DNA from: Neonectria sp. B-13
Taxonomy: Eukaryota > Ascomycota > Sordariomycetes > Hypocreales > Nectriaceae
Length of the DNA stretch: 64,000 bases
NCBI GenBank assembly: GCA_002682825.1
Contig: NOKP01000052.1
Location: 128,991-192,990 of the forward strand
Direction: 5' to 3'
Of the stretch, positions 32,711 to 43,859 are shown one piece after another (within the stretch, counting starts at the first letter, position 1; each line of letters starts with the position of its first letter). The notes beneath the pieces were generated by a model, which was not told where the DNA came from, did no database searches, and saw only the letters and a program-made list of their open reading frames with translations. The translations under genes were made by a program, and so were the position numbers.

Positions 32711-35700
32711 ATGGATGAACCGGACCCCCCCGCGGCGCGTGGGATCATTAAGGCTGTGTTGGCGTCCGCGTTGCAGTCGGACCAAAACGCCGACCGCATC
32801 AAGTCACCCAATCGTCTGTATCGGGAGCAAGTGGAGGCCCTTGATGAGAAGGCCAAGCAATACTGGGCGCGGATGGCCTCTAATCCAAACTGCGAAGACT
32901 CAGATGCCCTACGACAGGGCATCATGCGAGTTGGTGGCCAGTTGAGGGACCTCGAGGTCGATCATGCTGCCACCATCGAGCGCGACACTGGGGCTCACAT
33001 CGAGGCACTCGACGCGCGTGTTGATACTCTGTGTGACGATCTCATTGACATACTTGGCTATGAGTTGGTCGTGCGGCGGCTTCAGAAACGCCAAATCAAC
33101 CTCGTTCAATTGGACACTCATGTCAATACTGCCCCTGCCCCCCCATCGCAGTCGACATCGCATGAGGCTGCAGAGCCGGCGTCTCATCCCGCCGTCGCAC
33201 AACCAGAGTTACCAGACGTTGAGATGCAGAACACCAACGTACCAGAACCTAGCGACACCGCCATCCGACCAGATGCACGAGTTCCCGATGGAAAGGTGCC
33301 CGACGGAAAGGTGCGAGAGCCCGACGATACCATCCAGCCAGATACTCGGGTTCCTGACGGCAGCTTGAGAGAAGCCAGCAACTCCAACGGCTTAGAGCCC
33401 AACGAGACCACCACACAAACAGATTTCGAGATTCCCGACGCGGCCGTGCCAGGGCATGACAACTCCAGTGCACGAGAGCCTGCCGCCACCGCCATACCGC
33501 TAGATGTCCAGCTTCCCGATGCCAACGCACCAGAGGCTGACAACACCATTGCACAACCAGACGTTCAGATGCAGAACGCCAACCTACAAGAGAGTATCAA
33601 CACCACCATCCAACCAGATGCTCGGGTTCTTGAGCGAGGCGTACAAGAGGCCCACAACACTAAAGCACCACAGCCTAACAACACCACCACCACACAACCA
33701 AAAGTCCAGATTCCTACGATCACCGTGCCAAAGCCCAACAACACCGTGGACCCACCCACGTCCACGCCTTCTGTGAGTCCTCAACCCCAAGCTTAACCTC
33801 TTCACGACTTGATCCCTGCCTAATGTGTCTAGAAAAAAAGAAGGAAGCACAGATATCCGGGCTCCAAGAGCGCATCGAAGCGCGCTCGAACGGAGGGGAA
33901 CGCATCTGATACTGCAGCAGTGGATGCCATCCCAAAATCGAAACGATCAGGCAAGAAAAAGAAGCCGGCAATTCATGCCCCTCAGCCAAGAAAAGTCGGA
34001 GAATACGGTGTGCCACCTAGCTCGACCTATAGTCAAAGAGATCCAGACCTGGACTTCATTCCCCAAACACCCGAAGCTTCCAGCAATGACGTATCAAGAT
34101 CCAACACTCCGAAGCCCACCGCGAAGCCACCACCCAAGCAGCACGGATCAGCCGGTCATGTGCGTGGAAACGGTCCCTCGAAGTCGGGCCGAACGCAACC
34201 TTCACAATTCCCTAGAACCATTGACTTCGAGGAAGTCTTCCTGGGCGGGAATGCCGCCATCAAGCACACCATCGTCCGCTTCGAAGGCGAGTGGTACATT
34301 CTCAAATGCGACGAGCACGGACTCACCTTCAAGGACAAGCCCATCTTGGGGGCTGCGAAACATCTTAGCGGAAAGGCGCACAACGGGATGTCGAGGGAAC
34401 ACCACGTAGCTATCAAGCATCTTGGTGTCAAGGTGCTCAACTGCAGTGACAAACTCGCAGAGAAGAACAACGAAGTAACCAGCGAAGCCTTTCGGAAAGG
34501 GTTCATCCCGGTGACATCAACCGAAATGGCTAAACGTTTAGGGCTGCAAGCTGGTCACCACTCATCTATGGACCAGTCCGATGAACAGGGAGACGCATCT
34601 TACAAGGGGAAAGAAACCCCAGGTATGAGCAGCAACAGCCGGAGGCCTCGAAACGGATTCGAAGGGATCATCAACCCAACGCCTGGTGATATCTACCTTG
34701 GCTTCTATTTTAGGCTCAAGGATTGGTATGCCGTCCTCGTCCTCCCTGGCGTTGCCACCGACAAGGACGTCGACATTGGCCTGTCGGGCACAATCCGGGA
34801 CCTCGGCCTCACGGAACCGCTCCCACCATGCTGCGATTTCGACTCGCAAACTGGGGTACTCTCATGGAAGAAGGACTACGAAGACGGCGGGCCTTCTGTC
34901 AACCAGCGCCAGTTCCCTGTTTTGTACTTCGATGGCCTGGCCTTCCCGGGCAGAAGCTCTGTCGGCTGGGTGGAGGCTAAGGACCTGAAAACGCTGGATA
35001 TGAACAGTTCCAGCTTTCAATTGGTTCCAAACTATAAATCTGTCCAGAAATTTTTGGAGATCCGTGCAGCAAAGAGGGCTGAAGCAGCCAAAGTGCTTGA
35101 AAGTACAGGGCCGACGGATAGTACCGAGATTGCTCCAGCAGACACCGAGACTGCTCTAGCAGACACTGAGATGGTTGACGTGGGAGACACGCAAGTGACA
35201 GATGGGGCTGTACAGGCCGAGCAAACACAAGATGCACGGACAGAGCTTCCCCAATCCGACACAGCCCAAAGCGAGCTTCGAACTGTTGACCAAGGAGCGA
35301 CAGATGGGGTTGTACATTCCGTACAAGGGCAAAACGAGCATGCAGACTATCCCCCATCCGACACGACTCAAAGATATCCTCCTCAACCTGTCAACCAGGA
35401 AGTGACAGGTGGGGATGTACATCCCGTACAAGGGCAAGAGGAGCATACAGACCATCTCCCATCTGACATAGCTCAGACAAACCCTCCTCAACCTGTCAAT
35501 CAGCAAGTGGCAGAAGGAACGTCGGCTACTGGGCCTCTTTTATCTGATGGGCTACTTTTACCTCATGGGCTGCCTACATCTGATGAACTTGGTAATCTAT
35601 CCGATGAACTTACACCAAGCGATCGGGAAATGCTTTCCTATGACGGGGCGTCTGACCTAGATCAAAGAACTCTTGAGTCTTACTACATCCCAGGTGTGGA

Positions 35701-37156
35701 ACAAGTGGCCCCCAACAATGAATCGTCTACATCAGCACTGAACGGGCCCGAATTGAGGCACAATCCTAAACCTGGCCCGGTCAGCCAACGAAGCTATCAA
35801 CAGCCCTACGTCATGTCCATTAGCAGCGACTCTACTAGCAGAGCGAGCTCTGAGGCTCCTGTGCATCTCCCTGCAACCCCAAACAAGCCCGATATAGTCA
35901 ATTCACCCCCAGCTGCCCCAGTCCGACCCCAGGAGGAGCCTGAGGTGCTCGACGAAGCCCGATTGATGGAAACCGCAATGGAAACCATCGGGTATGTGCT
36001 TCCCGACGACGAGTTCTATAGAGAAATCAACAGACTCGGTCCGTCTCCGCGGGAGGAAGAAGTCAACCACTGGGGTGATAATCAGAACGCAGAACTGCCT
36101 GCTCAATCTCAGACGGCTGGTCAGTTTCAAGAGACAAATCAACGTCCAGACGCCGAGAGACTACGTGGCACAGCACAAACATCTGGGCAAACCACAGATA
36201 CTGCTCAATTTGTGAGTACTGCTCAACTTGCGAGTACTGCTCAACCCATGAGTACTACTCAATCTATGAGTACTACTCAGCCCATGAGTACTACTCAGCC
36301 CATGAGTACTACCCAGCCCATGAGCATTACCCAGCCCATGAGTACTACTCAGCCTACCGATGCCGCAGGACCTCTGAATACTACCTGGCCCACGAATACT
36401 ACTCAACCTATGAATACTACTCAACCTATGAATACTGCTCAACCCATCACCATCAACGCAAGTCAAGGTGGACACACCGACATGAATAGACCTCAGCCCC
36501 CGGACAAACAGCCCATGGACATACCTCCACTGGTGTCCAACAGCCAAGCATCCGTTTTCCAAGAGGCCCACCCCCTGACAGACACAAGGCCTGTTTACTA
36601 CGAGTACCTTGGAGAAAGACCACCGCAGCAACATACTTCAACCTCAAACTCACCCCATCCCAGAAACCTTGCCCTGCCTTCTCCGCAGGAGCTCAATTCG
36701 GGTCAAAAGAGGTTCCAACTCCCGCCTCTGAACCCGACGCCACCTAATGGGAATAACATGCAGCCGTCGCCAAAAGTCGCCCCCTCGCCTGTCCCTCCAA
36801 ATATCCCCCCTACCTTCTCGCAGTCTCCACAGCTAAATCAAGTCCCCTTGCCCGCCCCATCGCCGTCCTTCACCCAGTCTCCGCGGCCAGCACCCACCCC
36901 CGCGCATGTTGCTCCCCATGGACATCCCAACACCGGATCGTGGATGCCACAGAATAATATTCCTCGGGATGCAAACTATCCTGTTTATACAGGAGCCTCT
37001 CAAGGCCAGCAGCGTTGGGCACCACAGGAGAGACAGTCGCTACAATTTCAGCGTCCGAGTCCTGTGGGCTCTTACCGCTGCCCTCATTGCACAAAAGAAT
37101 ATGTTCATGAGGCATGGAGAGAGAGGCATATTCGGACGTGGCACAGAAACCAGTAA
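32711..37156 (+). CDS. Large repeat-rich protein with NLS and C-terminal C2H2 zinc finger
   Basis: Two exons, 32711-33772 and 33833-37156, with a 60-bp intron (GTGAGT..GTCTAG, branch CTAAT), 1461 residues. Two long open frames that look separate are joined in frame by this intron. Residues 1-140 are helical and acidic (AVLASALQSDQNADRI; DTLCDDLIDILGYELV). Residues about 165-350 are degenerate Pro/Asp/Asn repeats (QPDARVPDG, QMQNAN). Exon 2 opens with a nuclear-localisation-like KKRRKHR..KRAR. Residues about 485-780 form one or two globular domains (FEGEWYILKCDEHGLTF, AAKHLSGKAH; GDIYLGFYFRLKDWYAVLVLPG) seen in other fungal proteins of unknown function. Then come three 35-residue repeats, fourteen hexapeptides and Pro-rich sequence. 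The protein ends with a C-x2-C-x12-H-x4-H finger (CPHC..HIRTWH). It is a probable nuclear regulator; no target is known. Confidence 0.75.
35198..35509 (+). repeat. Three imperfect ~105-bp tandem repeats in the C2H2 gene
   Basis: In-frame units starting T-DGAVQAEQ, T-DGVVHSVQGQ and T-GGDVHPVQGQ, each about 34-35 residues and ending near PVNQ. Units 2 and 3 are most alike. Confidence 0.75.
36200..36448 (+). repeat. Hexapeptide (18-bp) tandem array in the C2H2 gene
   Basis: Fourteen in-frame units of the TTQPMS type (early units TAQFVS, TAQLAS; later TTQPMN). The 18-bp DNA units are nearly identical in the middle of the array, suggesting recent expansion. Confidence 0.85.
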
Positions 37157-37402
37157 CGCAAAGCAACTTACATATCATGTTTTCCCTTCATCTTTTGTCA
37201 TGTTTGGTGTCTCACCTCTAAAAACGTCGGTTATGATGGTATCAAGATATCTAGATGTTTCAGCAACGGTTCTTGAAGGGCTTACGGGTTTGAAACAGGG
37301 TTTTCTTATGCTTCTATAAAATACAGAAGCTGTATAATCACGGAGGGATTTGCTTCGGAGTTTTAACGCATCAATGCTGTATTATCTTTCATATTATCGT
37401 GT

Positions 37403-39215
37403 CTATTGCTTTTGAGTCGTCCTCCCTTTTAATCTGTTAATCAAGTTGGCCAACTTGAGCTTGAGAGCCGAGCTCCCTCCCTCGTTTGCGCCGACAAATC
37501 TCCTCACTAGGATGTTGTACAAGCCTCCAAAGGCAAGCGCAATCGCCGTCGACGTGAAGATGATGACGTTGTAGGGCATGCTAAAGTCAGGCGTGGGCAG
37601 GTACAGCAGCAAAGTGGTCGTGCGGAGGTTCATCTTCTTGGGCTCCAGCGTGGTGATGACGGCGGCAGCAACGTCGAAGCCGCGGTTGGCGTCGGGCGGG
37701 TACTCGGTGTACCGCAAGATTGCCTTCTCGAAGTCGTAGGTGAGGAAAACGGTACAGTGCGGGGGGATGCGCATCAGGAGCTCCAGCTGGGTCCCGCGCG
37801 AGCGGTCCAGCGCAGGGCGGTAGTAGATCTCCTTGATGATGTCGGTCGAGTTGTCGGCCGGCGTCGAGCTGGAGATGCGGGCCGAGAGCGTGTGCAGGTA
37901 GATGCGCATGAACCACGGCAGAGACTCCATGTAGACGAACTCGACGTCGCCGTCGCTCGGGTTGCTGAGAATGGCCTGGACGCCGCCGTGCTGCTGGCCG
38001 TGGCCGGTGAAGCTGCGCTCGGCGTAGAGCAGCGGCGTCTCAGGGGCCGCGAGGATTTCGGTCTTGCCGTCCTTCTGCTCGGGCTTGGTCAGCACGAGGT
38101 GAAAGTCGGCCTCGGGGTCGTCGAGGTGGTAGCACCGCGAGCGGCCGTCGGCGGCCTTGACCTCGCGGGCGCCGTGGCTGGAGAAGATGTCGCGCGAGTC
38201 GGGGACCTGCACGCAGACGGGGGGCACGTCCGGGTCGGTCAGGGGGCAGGTTCCTTTCATGGGGCGGCCGAAGATCTGCGAGATGGTCCAGTCCTGGCCC
38301 TCGAGGTGGTCGGCGGGGAAGCAGACGTCCTGCGAGTGGTAGGGCTTGGACGTGTCGCACAGGAGCTCGTGGCCGGGCGGAGGGCGCGGGATGGGGTTGT
38401 CTGGGAGGGAGGTTAGCGACGGGCATGATATAAGACGGATGTCAGAGCGTACCTCGGGGTCTCTTGGAGCGGTTCACGTCGATGACCATGTCGACGGTCT
38501 GCTCCATTTCGAGGACGCAGTGGCCTTCTGCATTGCACTTGGGGCGCACGTCGATGGCCATGCTCTGGAAGGATGCATCGAATAGCTTGTGGCCGTCTAG
38601 CAGGCTGGCGATGCCGGCCTTTCCCTTGCAGGGGAGAAGCTTCAGGAACGGTGTGAGGTTCTCTGTGCAGACGACCTCATGGGGCAGAACTCCGTGGAGT
38701 AATCGTGTATTGGCGAGGGTGGTATTTGGGTGGTCGCCATCGGGCTGGAACGACATGACGGGCCTAATAGTCCTCGTCTCATCGATGAAGTTCAAACTGG
38801 CGCAGAACAAGCCGGACAGCGCATTCGTGAGCGTCAACCACTTCTCATCGGCCTCGTCATCGGTCTCGGCATCCAGCCACGCCCACAGCTCGACACCGGT
38901 GCCGCCCTCGCGGGTGCCATCCCACGGGCGGGCGCCCCAGCGCTCGGCGTCCCAGCGACCGAGGGTGAAGCGAAGGTGCAGCTCACGGGTGCCGGCGTAC
39001 TGCAGGATCTGGCCGAGGGAGCGTGGGAACAGGCGGAAGTTATGGGCCTCGAAGTCGGCGACGGACGTGCTGGCGCGGAAGTTGAAGCTGGCGAGCAGCG
39101 CGGAAAGGGGCAGCGGCCGGAGCGTGAGCTGCTCGTGGTAGTCGGAGTCGGAGTCGGCGGCGGCGGAGGTGAGGCCGAGGATGGCCAGGAGGAGGACGGA
39201 GAAGAACCGGCGCAT
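37403..39215 (-). CDS. GPI16: GPI transamidase subunit Gpi16 / PIG-T
   Basis: Two exons, 38453-39215 and 37403-38400, intron 38401-38452 (52 bp, GTACGC..TCCCAG), 586 residues. It is a core subunit of the ER GPI transamidase complex (with Gpi8, Gaa1, Gab1, Gpi17), which attaches GPI anchors to proteins. A signal peptide (MRRFFSVLLLAILGLTSA) is followed by the family blocks YHEQLTLRPLPLSALLASFNF, LGRWDAERWG and GVELWAWL, the cysteines HEVVCTENLTPFLKLLPC and, in exon 2, the block IFGRPMKGTCPLTDP. A single membrane segment lies near the C-terminus (VIIFTSTAIALAFGGLYNIL) followed by a short basic cytosolic tail. It is head-to-head with the Luc7 gene, 314 bp apart. Confidence 0.95.
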
Positions 39216-39529
39216 TTTGGAGGGTGCGAGGTGGGTGTGCGATCCGGGTTGGATTTCACATCATCTCGCCGAGGCCTGGACGGGGAATCAATCGGCGTTG
39301 GAAAGCTGGCCGGGAGCTAGACTATCTGTCGTCTCCAGTGTGGCAGTGTGGGGAATATCGCGACGTGGAGCGTCAAGCTGCAGGCGGTGGGAGGCGGCAG
39401 AAATATATCCCATGGCTAAGTTGCGACAGTTCGGCATCCTCCACATGCCGCCGGCCGCATCTCGAATTCCACGCGCCGCTCTTTTCACCCGCCATCTTCA
39501 CCCTCACAGCCTTCCGACACGACCTCAGA
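39216..39529. promoter_or_regulatory. Shared divergent promoter of Gpi16 and Luc7 genes
   Basis: 314 bp separate the two start codons of essential housekeeping genes on opposite strands, so the core promoters must lie close together or overlap. Confidence 0.5.
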
Positions 39530-40410
39530 ATGGCCGCCGAACAGAGGAAGCTGCTCGAGCAGCTCATGGGCGCCTCGGCGTCGACGCGCGCCGCGCAGCT
39601 GTCCATGACGGACCCCAAGGTCTGCCGGTCGTACCTCGCCGGCACCTGTCCGCACGACCTCTTCACCAACACCAAGCAGGACCTCGGCCCGTGTCCCAAG
39701 GTGCACTCCGAGGGCATCAAGACCGAGTACGAGGCCCTGTCCGACCGTGAGCGCCAGAAGTACGGCTTCGAGTACGACTACATGCGCGACCTGCAGAAGT
39801 ACATCGACGAGTGCAACCGACGTATCGACGCCGCGCAGAGGAGGCTGGAGAAGACGCCCGATGAGATCCGCCAAACCAACGTCCTGGTACGAAGCCGTTC
39901 CCCTTGTCTTTTTGTTTTCTCTCCCTGTCTGTATGCTAACAATCCCGCGCACAGCTCAAGGGCATCTCCGAGCTCGGCTCGTCCATCAGCAACGGCCTCC
40001 TGGAAGTCGAGATCCTCGGTTCCATGTCCGAGGTGTCACGCGCGCAGGACGAACTCTTCCGCGTGCGCCAGGCCATGCAGGCCAAGTCCGACCGCGAGAA
40101 GGAGCTCAAGGCACTGTCGGACACGTCGGGCCCCTCGGGCCACCAGAAGCTGCAGGTCTGCGACGTCTGCGGCGCCTACCTGAGCCGCCTCGACAACGAC
40201 CGCCGCCTGGCCGACCACTTCTACGGCAAGATGCACCTGGGCTACGCCCAGATGCGCAAGACCTACGAGGCCTTCCCCAAGGACATGAAGGGCCGCCAGC
40301 GCCCCGCCATGGACGACGACGGCTCCGGCATGGGAGGGCCCCGCGGGCCCAGGGGGCAGGGAGGTTACAGGAGCGGCCGAGGAGGCAGGGGATACCGCGG
40401 CGGATGGTGA
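39530..40410 (+). CDS. LUC7: Luc7-family U1 snRNP splicing factor
   Basis: Two exons, 39530-39886 and 39955-40410, with a 68-bp intron (GTACGA..GCACAG, branch GCTAAC), 270 residues. Luc7 proteins are U1 snRNP components that help choose 5' splice sites. The N-terminus AAEQRKLLEQLMG is the family start. The first zinc finger is in DPKVCRSYLAGTCPHDLF..LGPCPKVH and the second in CDVCGAYLSRLDNDRRLADHFYGKMH (Cys188, Cys191, His207, His213). A helical region lies between (MRDLQKYIDECNRRIDAAQRRLEKT). The C-terminus is an RGG-type tail (GPRGPRGQGGYRSGRGGRGYRGGW), short compared with animal RS-domain forms and typical for fungi. It is nuclear. Confidence 0.95.
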
Positions 40411-40823
40411 TGACTCTCTTCCTGCGTGACAGAAATGGGAGAGAAAAGCAAACTTGTTCTAGGTCCGCATCGGCATTTTGGGGGCGTTTGGGCGCTTACT
40501 GTACAAGACACCAGGGCAACTCTGGGCGTGGTGATATGGATAAATGGTGGGAATTCAAACTTTTGGGGGAAATACCCTTTTTTTCTTTTCCTTTTTTTAA
40601 AACGAACCACAGAGGCCGGAAGCATAAAACGCAGCGGCTTCATCAATCTCGCTTTAGGCTTTGCTGTCTATGCTATACCGGCCTAATACAATTTTTCCAA
40701 CCGCGTGCTCGTCTCGTCTCATGCCCCTTAATTCCAGGCGCCATCAGCCATTACTTTCCCCTCTCTTGCGCGGACACCCAGACTTGGTGCTCGCCGTTCG
40801 TATCTTCGCTGTTGGTTCAGGGG
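40411..40823. other. Convergent 3' region of Luc7 and RGG-protein genes
   Basis: No gene is seen. T-rich near 40567-40597, likely within 3' untranslated sequence. Confidence 0.5.
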
Positions 40824-41987
40824 CTATGCCTGGTTCTTATTCATCTCGTCGAACTCCTCCATCTCATCGTCCCACTTGCCGACCTTCGGCGGTGTCAGTG
40901 GCCGCGGCGGAGGGGGGGCCGCCACAGTCGGTTGCGCCGCTGCTTCGGGCTTCTTCACGCCGTCAGATGGCAGGGCGGGAAAGTCTTCGGCGGCGGGTAT
41001 CGCCTGTTTGGCGGGGGTCTGGTTGTAAGATGAACCCTCGAGCCCACCTCGTCCTCCTCGGCCTCCCCTACCACCGCGACCTCGTCCACGTCCGCGCCCT
41101 CGGTGCCGCTCGTCCAGGAACCGATCCACGTCGTGCTCCTCCGCGTCGTTGGAGGCGTAACGACTAGTACCCAGCCCACCACCGGTCTTCGCACCTCTGA
41201 TGCCACCATTGGCGCCACGGAACCCGCGGTTGGCCTCCTCCTCTTCCAGGGCCTCCTTGCCCTCGTCCCAGCTGCCCTCCTTCATGCCTATGGCCTTGAG
41301 CTTGCGCTCGCGGTTCTTGGCGCGCTCGTCCTCCATCTTCTTGCGATCCTCGTCGCCGCGCTTGCGGCGCTCAGCCTCCTCGGCGCGGCGCTTGCGGGCC
41401 TCCTGCATGCCGCGGGCGTAGGCCTCGGCGTGCTCCTTCTCGTCGCGCTCGGCCTTTTCGAACTTGCGCGCCTTCTCTGCGGACAGCAGCTTCATCTTCT
41501 CCATCTTGGCCGCGAGCTCCGTGTCCGTCAGCTTCTGGCGTGGGTTACCGCCGGACCCGAGGCGCGAGCTGGCGTTGGCGGCCGTGTTGGCGGCCGCGTG
41601 GGGGGTCTTGTCCCGGGGCGCTGTGGGAGCATTGGGCGGCGCGTTGGACGGCTGCTGAGGGGTCTGGCGAGGGGGCTTTGGGTTGGCGGCGGGCTTGTCG
41701 GCGAAGCGGGAGTCGGCGAGGGTTTTCGGGGGCGGTAATGAGCTCGTGGATGGCCGCGAATGCGAGGGGGCGGGTTCTTGCGCGGCTGTGGGTTGCTGCG
41801 CGGCGACAGGCGGCTCTGGCTTGGGAGCTGGCTTGACAGCTGGCTCGGTAACGGGTTCGGGGACTGGAGCTGGGGTAACTGCAGCGGGAGTCACGACGGC
41901 GGGCGTGACGACGGTCTCGCTCTCGACGGGCTCGAAGTCATCGTAGAAGAGGTCGTCGTCGGTGCGGCCTCCAAACTGGTCGTCCAT
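40824..41987 (-). CDS. RGG-box, coiled-coil protein, probable RNA-binding factor
   Basis: Single-exon 387-residue protein starting at MDDQFGG (41987). The first ~150 residues are Pro/Ala/Thr/Val-rich and disordered. Residues about 150-250 form a charged helix (KMEKMKLLSAEKARKFEKAERDEKEHA... and RKRRAEEAERRKRGDEDRKK). Then come SYN/ASND segments and an RGG box (RHRGRGRGRGRGGRGGRGG). The C-terminus contains EDFPALP, a short motif seen in several translation- and mRNA-related proteins, and ends in KWDDEMEEFDEMNKNQA. Composition suggests a cytoplasmic or nuclear RNA-associated role, but no RRM or enzyme fold is present and I do not recognise an exact yeast counterpart. The 3' end converges with Luc7. 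Confidence 0.75.
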   Translation of the reverse strand: MDDQFGGRTDDDLFYDDFEPVESETVVTPAVVTPAAVTPAPVPEPVTEPAVKPAPKPEPPVAAQQPTAAQEPAPSHSRPSTSSLPPPKTLADSRFADKPAANPKPPRQTPQQPSNAPPNAPTAPRDKTPHAAANTAANASSRLGSGGNPRQKLTDTELAAKMEKMKLLSAEKARKFEKAERDEKEHAEAYARGMQEARKRRAEEAERRKRGDEDRKKMEDERAKNRERKLKAIGMKEGSWDEGKEALEEEEANRGFRGANGGIRGAKTGGGLGTSRYASNDAEEHDVDRFLDERHRGRGRGRGRGGRGGRGGRGGLEGSSYNQTPAKQAIPAAEDFPALPSDGVKKPEAAAQPTVAAPPPPRPLTPPKVGKWDDEMEEFDEMNKNQA

Positions 41988-42559
41988 GGCGGGCAAGAAG
42001 AAGCGAGATCAAGATCAAGCTCCAAGGTAGGAATATCTAGCAATCAACACCAAGAAAAGTGAGCGGGAGTAATTATGCAAGCAAATGTGATTTTCAGAGG
42101 AGATTTGAGCAAAAGGTTTGCAAGGTTGACGTCGATTGCAAAGCGCAAACCGGTGCGAGACAGAGAAGTGGCCGTCAATGGAACTTGTTTGCTAGTACAC
42201 CGATACCCCGCCACAGTCATTTGCTGGTGGGGGGGACAAACACCAGGTACCGGCTAATTCTCGGAGGGGTTGTGCTTTGCGCTCTTTGTACCCGCATCTC
42301 GGTGTGGGGCCGGGGGCTCGGTGAGAGGTAGGTATTGATCAGATTCAGCCTTGAGCAAGGGACCTGGTAAGTTGATCTTGGAGACAGGGATACCGACACC
42401 AAGCGAGTGTTACCCATGTAACTTGTGTATTTACATTGATTGAACTGGATGATCCTCAAACTCCATATGGCTATAACCTATCAAATATGTTGCTCAACCT
42501 CAACCATCTGACCCAAATATCTTGACCAAACAACCACCCTGCCGTCTCACTCTCACAGC
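41988..42559. other. Intergenic region, no gene seen
   Basis: It forms the upstream region of the RGG-box gene (minus strand) and the downstream region of the deoxyribosyltransferase-like gene (minus strand). Confidence 0.5.
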
Positions 42560-43051
42560 TTATGCTCCGTCAACCTTGAGCTTCCTCAACCTGTCACCCA
42601 CGACCCGCCGCAAATCCTCTTCGCTGCGCACAAACGGCGCCTCGTACTTTCTGCAAACCGCTTCCACGTAGCCCCTCTTGGAGTACCCGTCCAGCGCACA
42701 CGCAACCGTCTTGCCGGTCCGGGTCGACATGCCCAGCTCAGCCAACGAAATGGGCGCCGCCGTGACGCCGTGGAAGAACACCACGATGACGTCGGCCGCG
42801 TCTTGCATGTCCAGCTCCCATTGGATCTGCTCCACCCACCGCGGATCCGAGAAGTCCTCCGTCCACGTCAAGTCCCAGTCGTCGCGCTTGGGGTTGAAGA
42901 TGGTGACGCTGTGCGATGCCAGGCTCGCGATTAGTGTCGCTCGCCAATCGGGCTCGCCTGTCGCGCTGGTGGTCCCTGAGAGGAATATCGACACGCGGTG
43001 CGCCTGCTTTGGCCGCGCCGGCGCGTTGACGACTTGTGCTTTGGATGCCAT
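42560..43051 (-). CDS. Nucleoside 2-deoxyribosyltransferase-like protein
   Basis: Single-exon 163-residue protein. It has the features of the Nuc_deoxyri_tr2-type family: VSIFLSGTTSATGEPDWR near the N-terminus, VTIFNPKRDDWD in the middle, QIQWELDMQDAADVIVVFF, and PISLAELGM containing the family glutamate. Members of the superfamily move deoxyribose between bases; in fungi this small form has no proven substrate, and some relatives may be DNA-damage or nucleotide-pool enzymes. It has no signal peptide or membrane segment. The start ATG is the first after a stop-containing leader. Confidence 0.85.
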   Translation of the reverse strand: MASKAQVVNAPARPKQAHRVSIFLSGTTSATGEPDWRATLIASLASHSVTIFNPKRDDWDLTWTEDFSDPRWVEQIQWELDMQDAADVIVVFFHGVTAAPISLAELGMSTRTGKTVACALDGYSKRGYVEAVCRKYEAPFVRSEEDLRRVVGDRLRKLKVDGA

Positions 43052-43859
43052 TGTTTCCAGTTCTTGTTTGCCGGGTTTCTTTGCTCGAAGGGATAAAATA
43101 ATCCGCCTTTTTGGTATTGTGTGAGAGTCAAGTTTGTCGCATGAGGCCTCAAAGCTGAAAGTCAGCCTTTAGCCAAGACGAGGCACATTTCCAAGTACGT
43201 CGTCGGCGCTGATTGGCTGCGCATGCCGGCTCTCCCAGTGTGGCAGTGTACAGTGATAGTAACACCCTCGCATGAACAGTCAGTCACGACTCAATCACGT
43301 TACATGTCCACAGACAGACAGTTTCCTTTTTGCCATGGTCTAAATACCAATACCCATTCTCAATCGCTGATCCTTGAGTCATCGTTGATTGTCTTCCCCT
43401 TATATAAACCCTCCTCGTCGTCCATATCACTGTCCATTCTTCATCTTCACACCCACGCACTTATATGCGACGCTGTATTTGGTCGCTCTCTACAGCCAAC
43501 CTCTCACACCATCTGTTTGGAGCCTCCTGACATCAACTCCCTTCGCGGAGCTTTATATTAAATTCGAGAAGCAGGGTCGCCGGCTTACCCGATACACCCG
43601 CGCTCTATCAGACGGGCAAGTCTCGACAATTGGAACCTTCACGGACACGCACCCTACAGTCATGAAGGATTTTGATTATTATACCAACCCAGCATCTGCG
43701 CAGGAGAGAATGGCGTACCGGAATCCGGTCTAAGTGGCTAACAAGCCAAACTGTTCCCATCGACTTTGGAAAGTGAGACTCCAAGCTGACATGACGCTCA
43801 GCCACGAGTCGGGCTTTGAACCTTGTCGCAATGGGCCAAGACGAAGGCTAAACCGGCAG
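43052..43859. other. Intergenic region, no gene seen
   Basis: Upstream of the deoxyribosyltransferase-like gene. Small frames on the + strand lack motifs. Confidence 0.45.
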
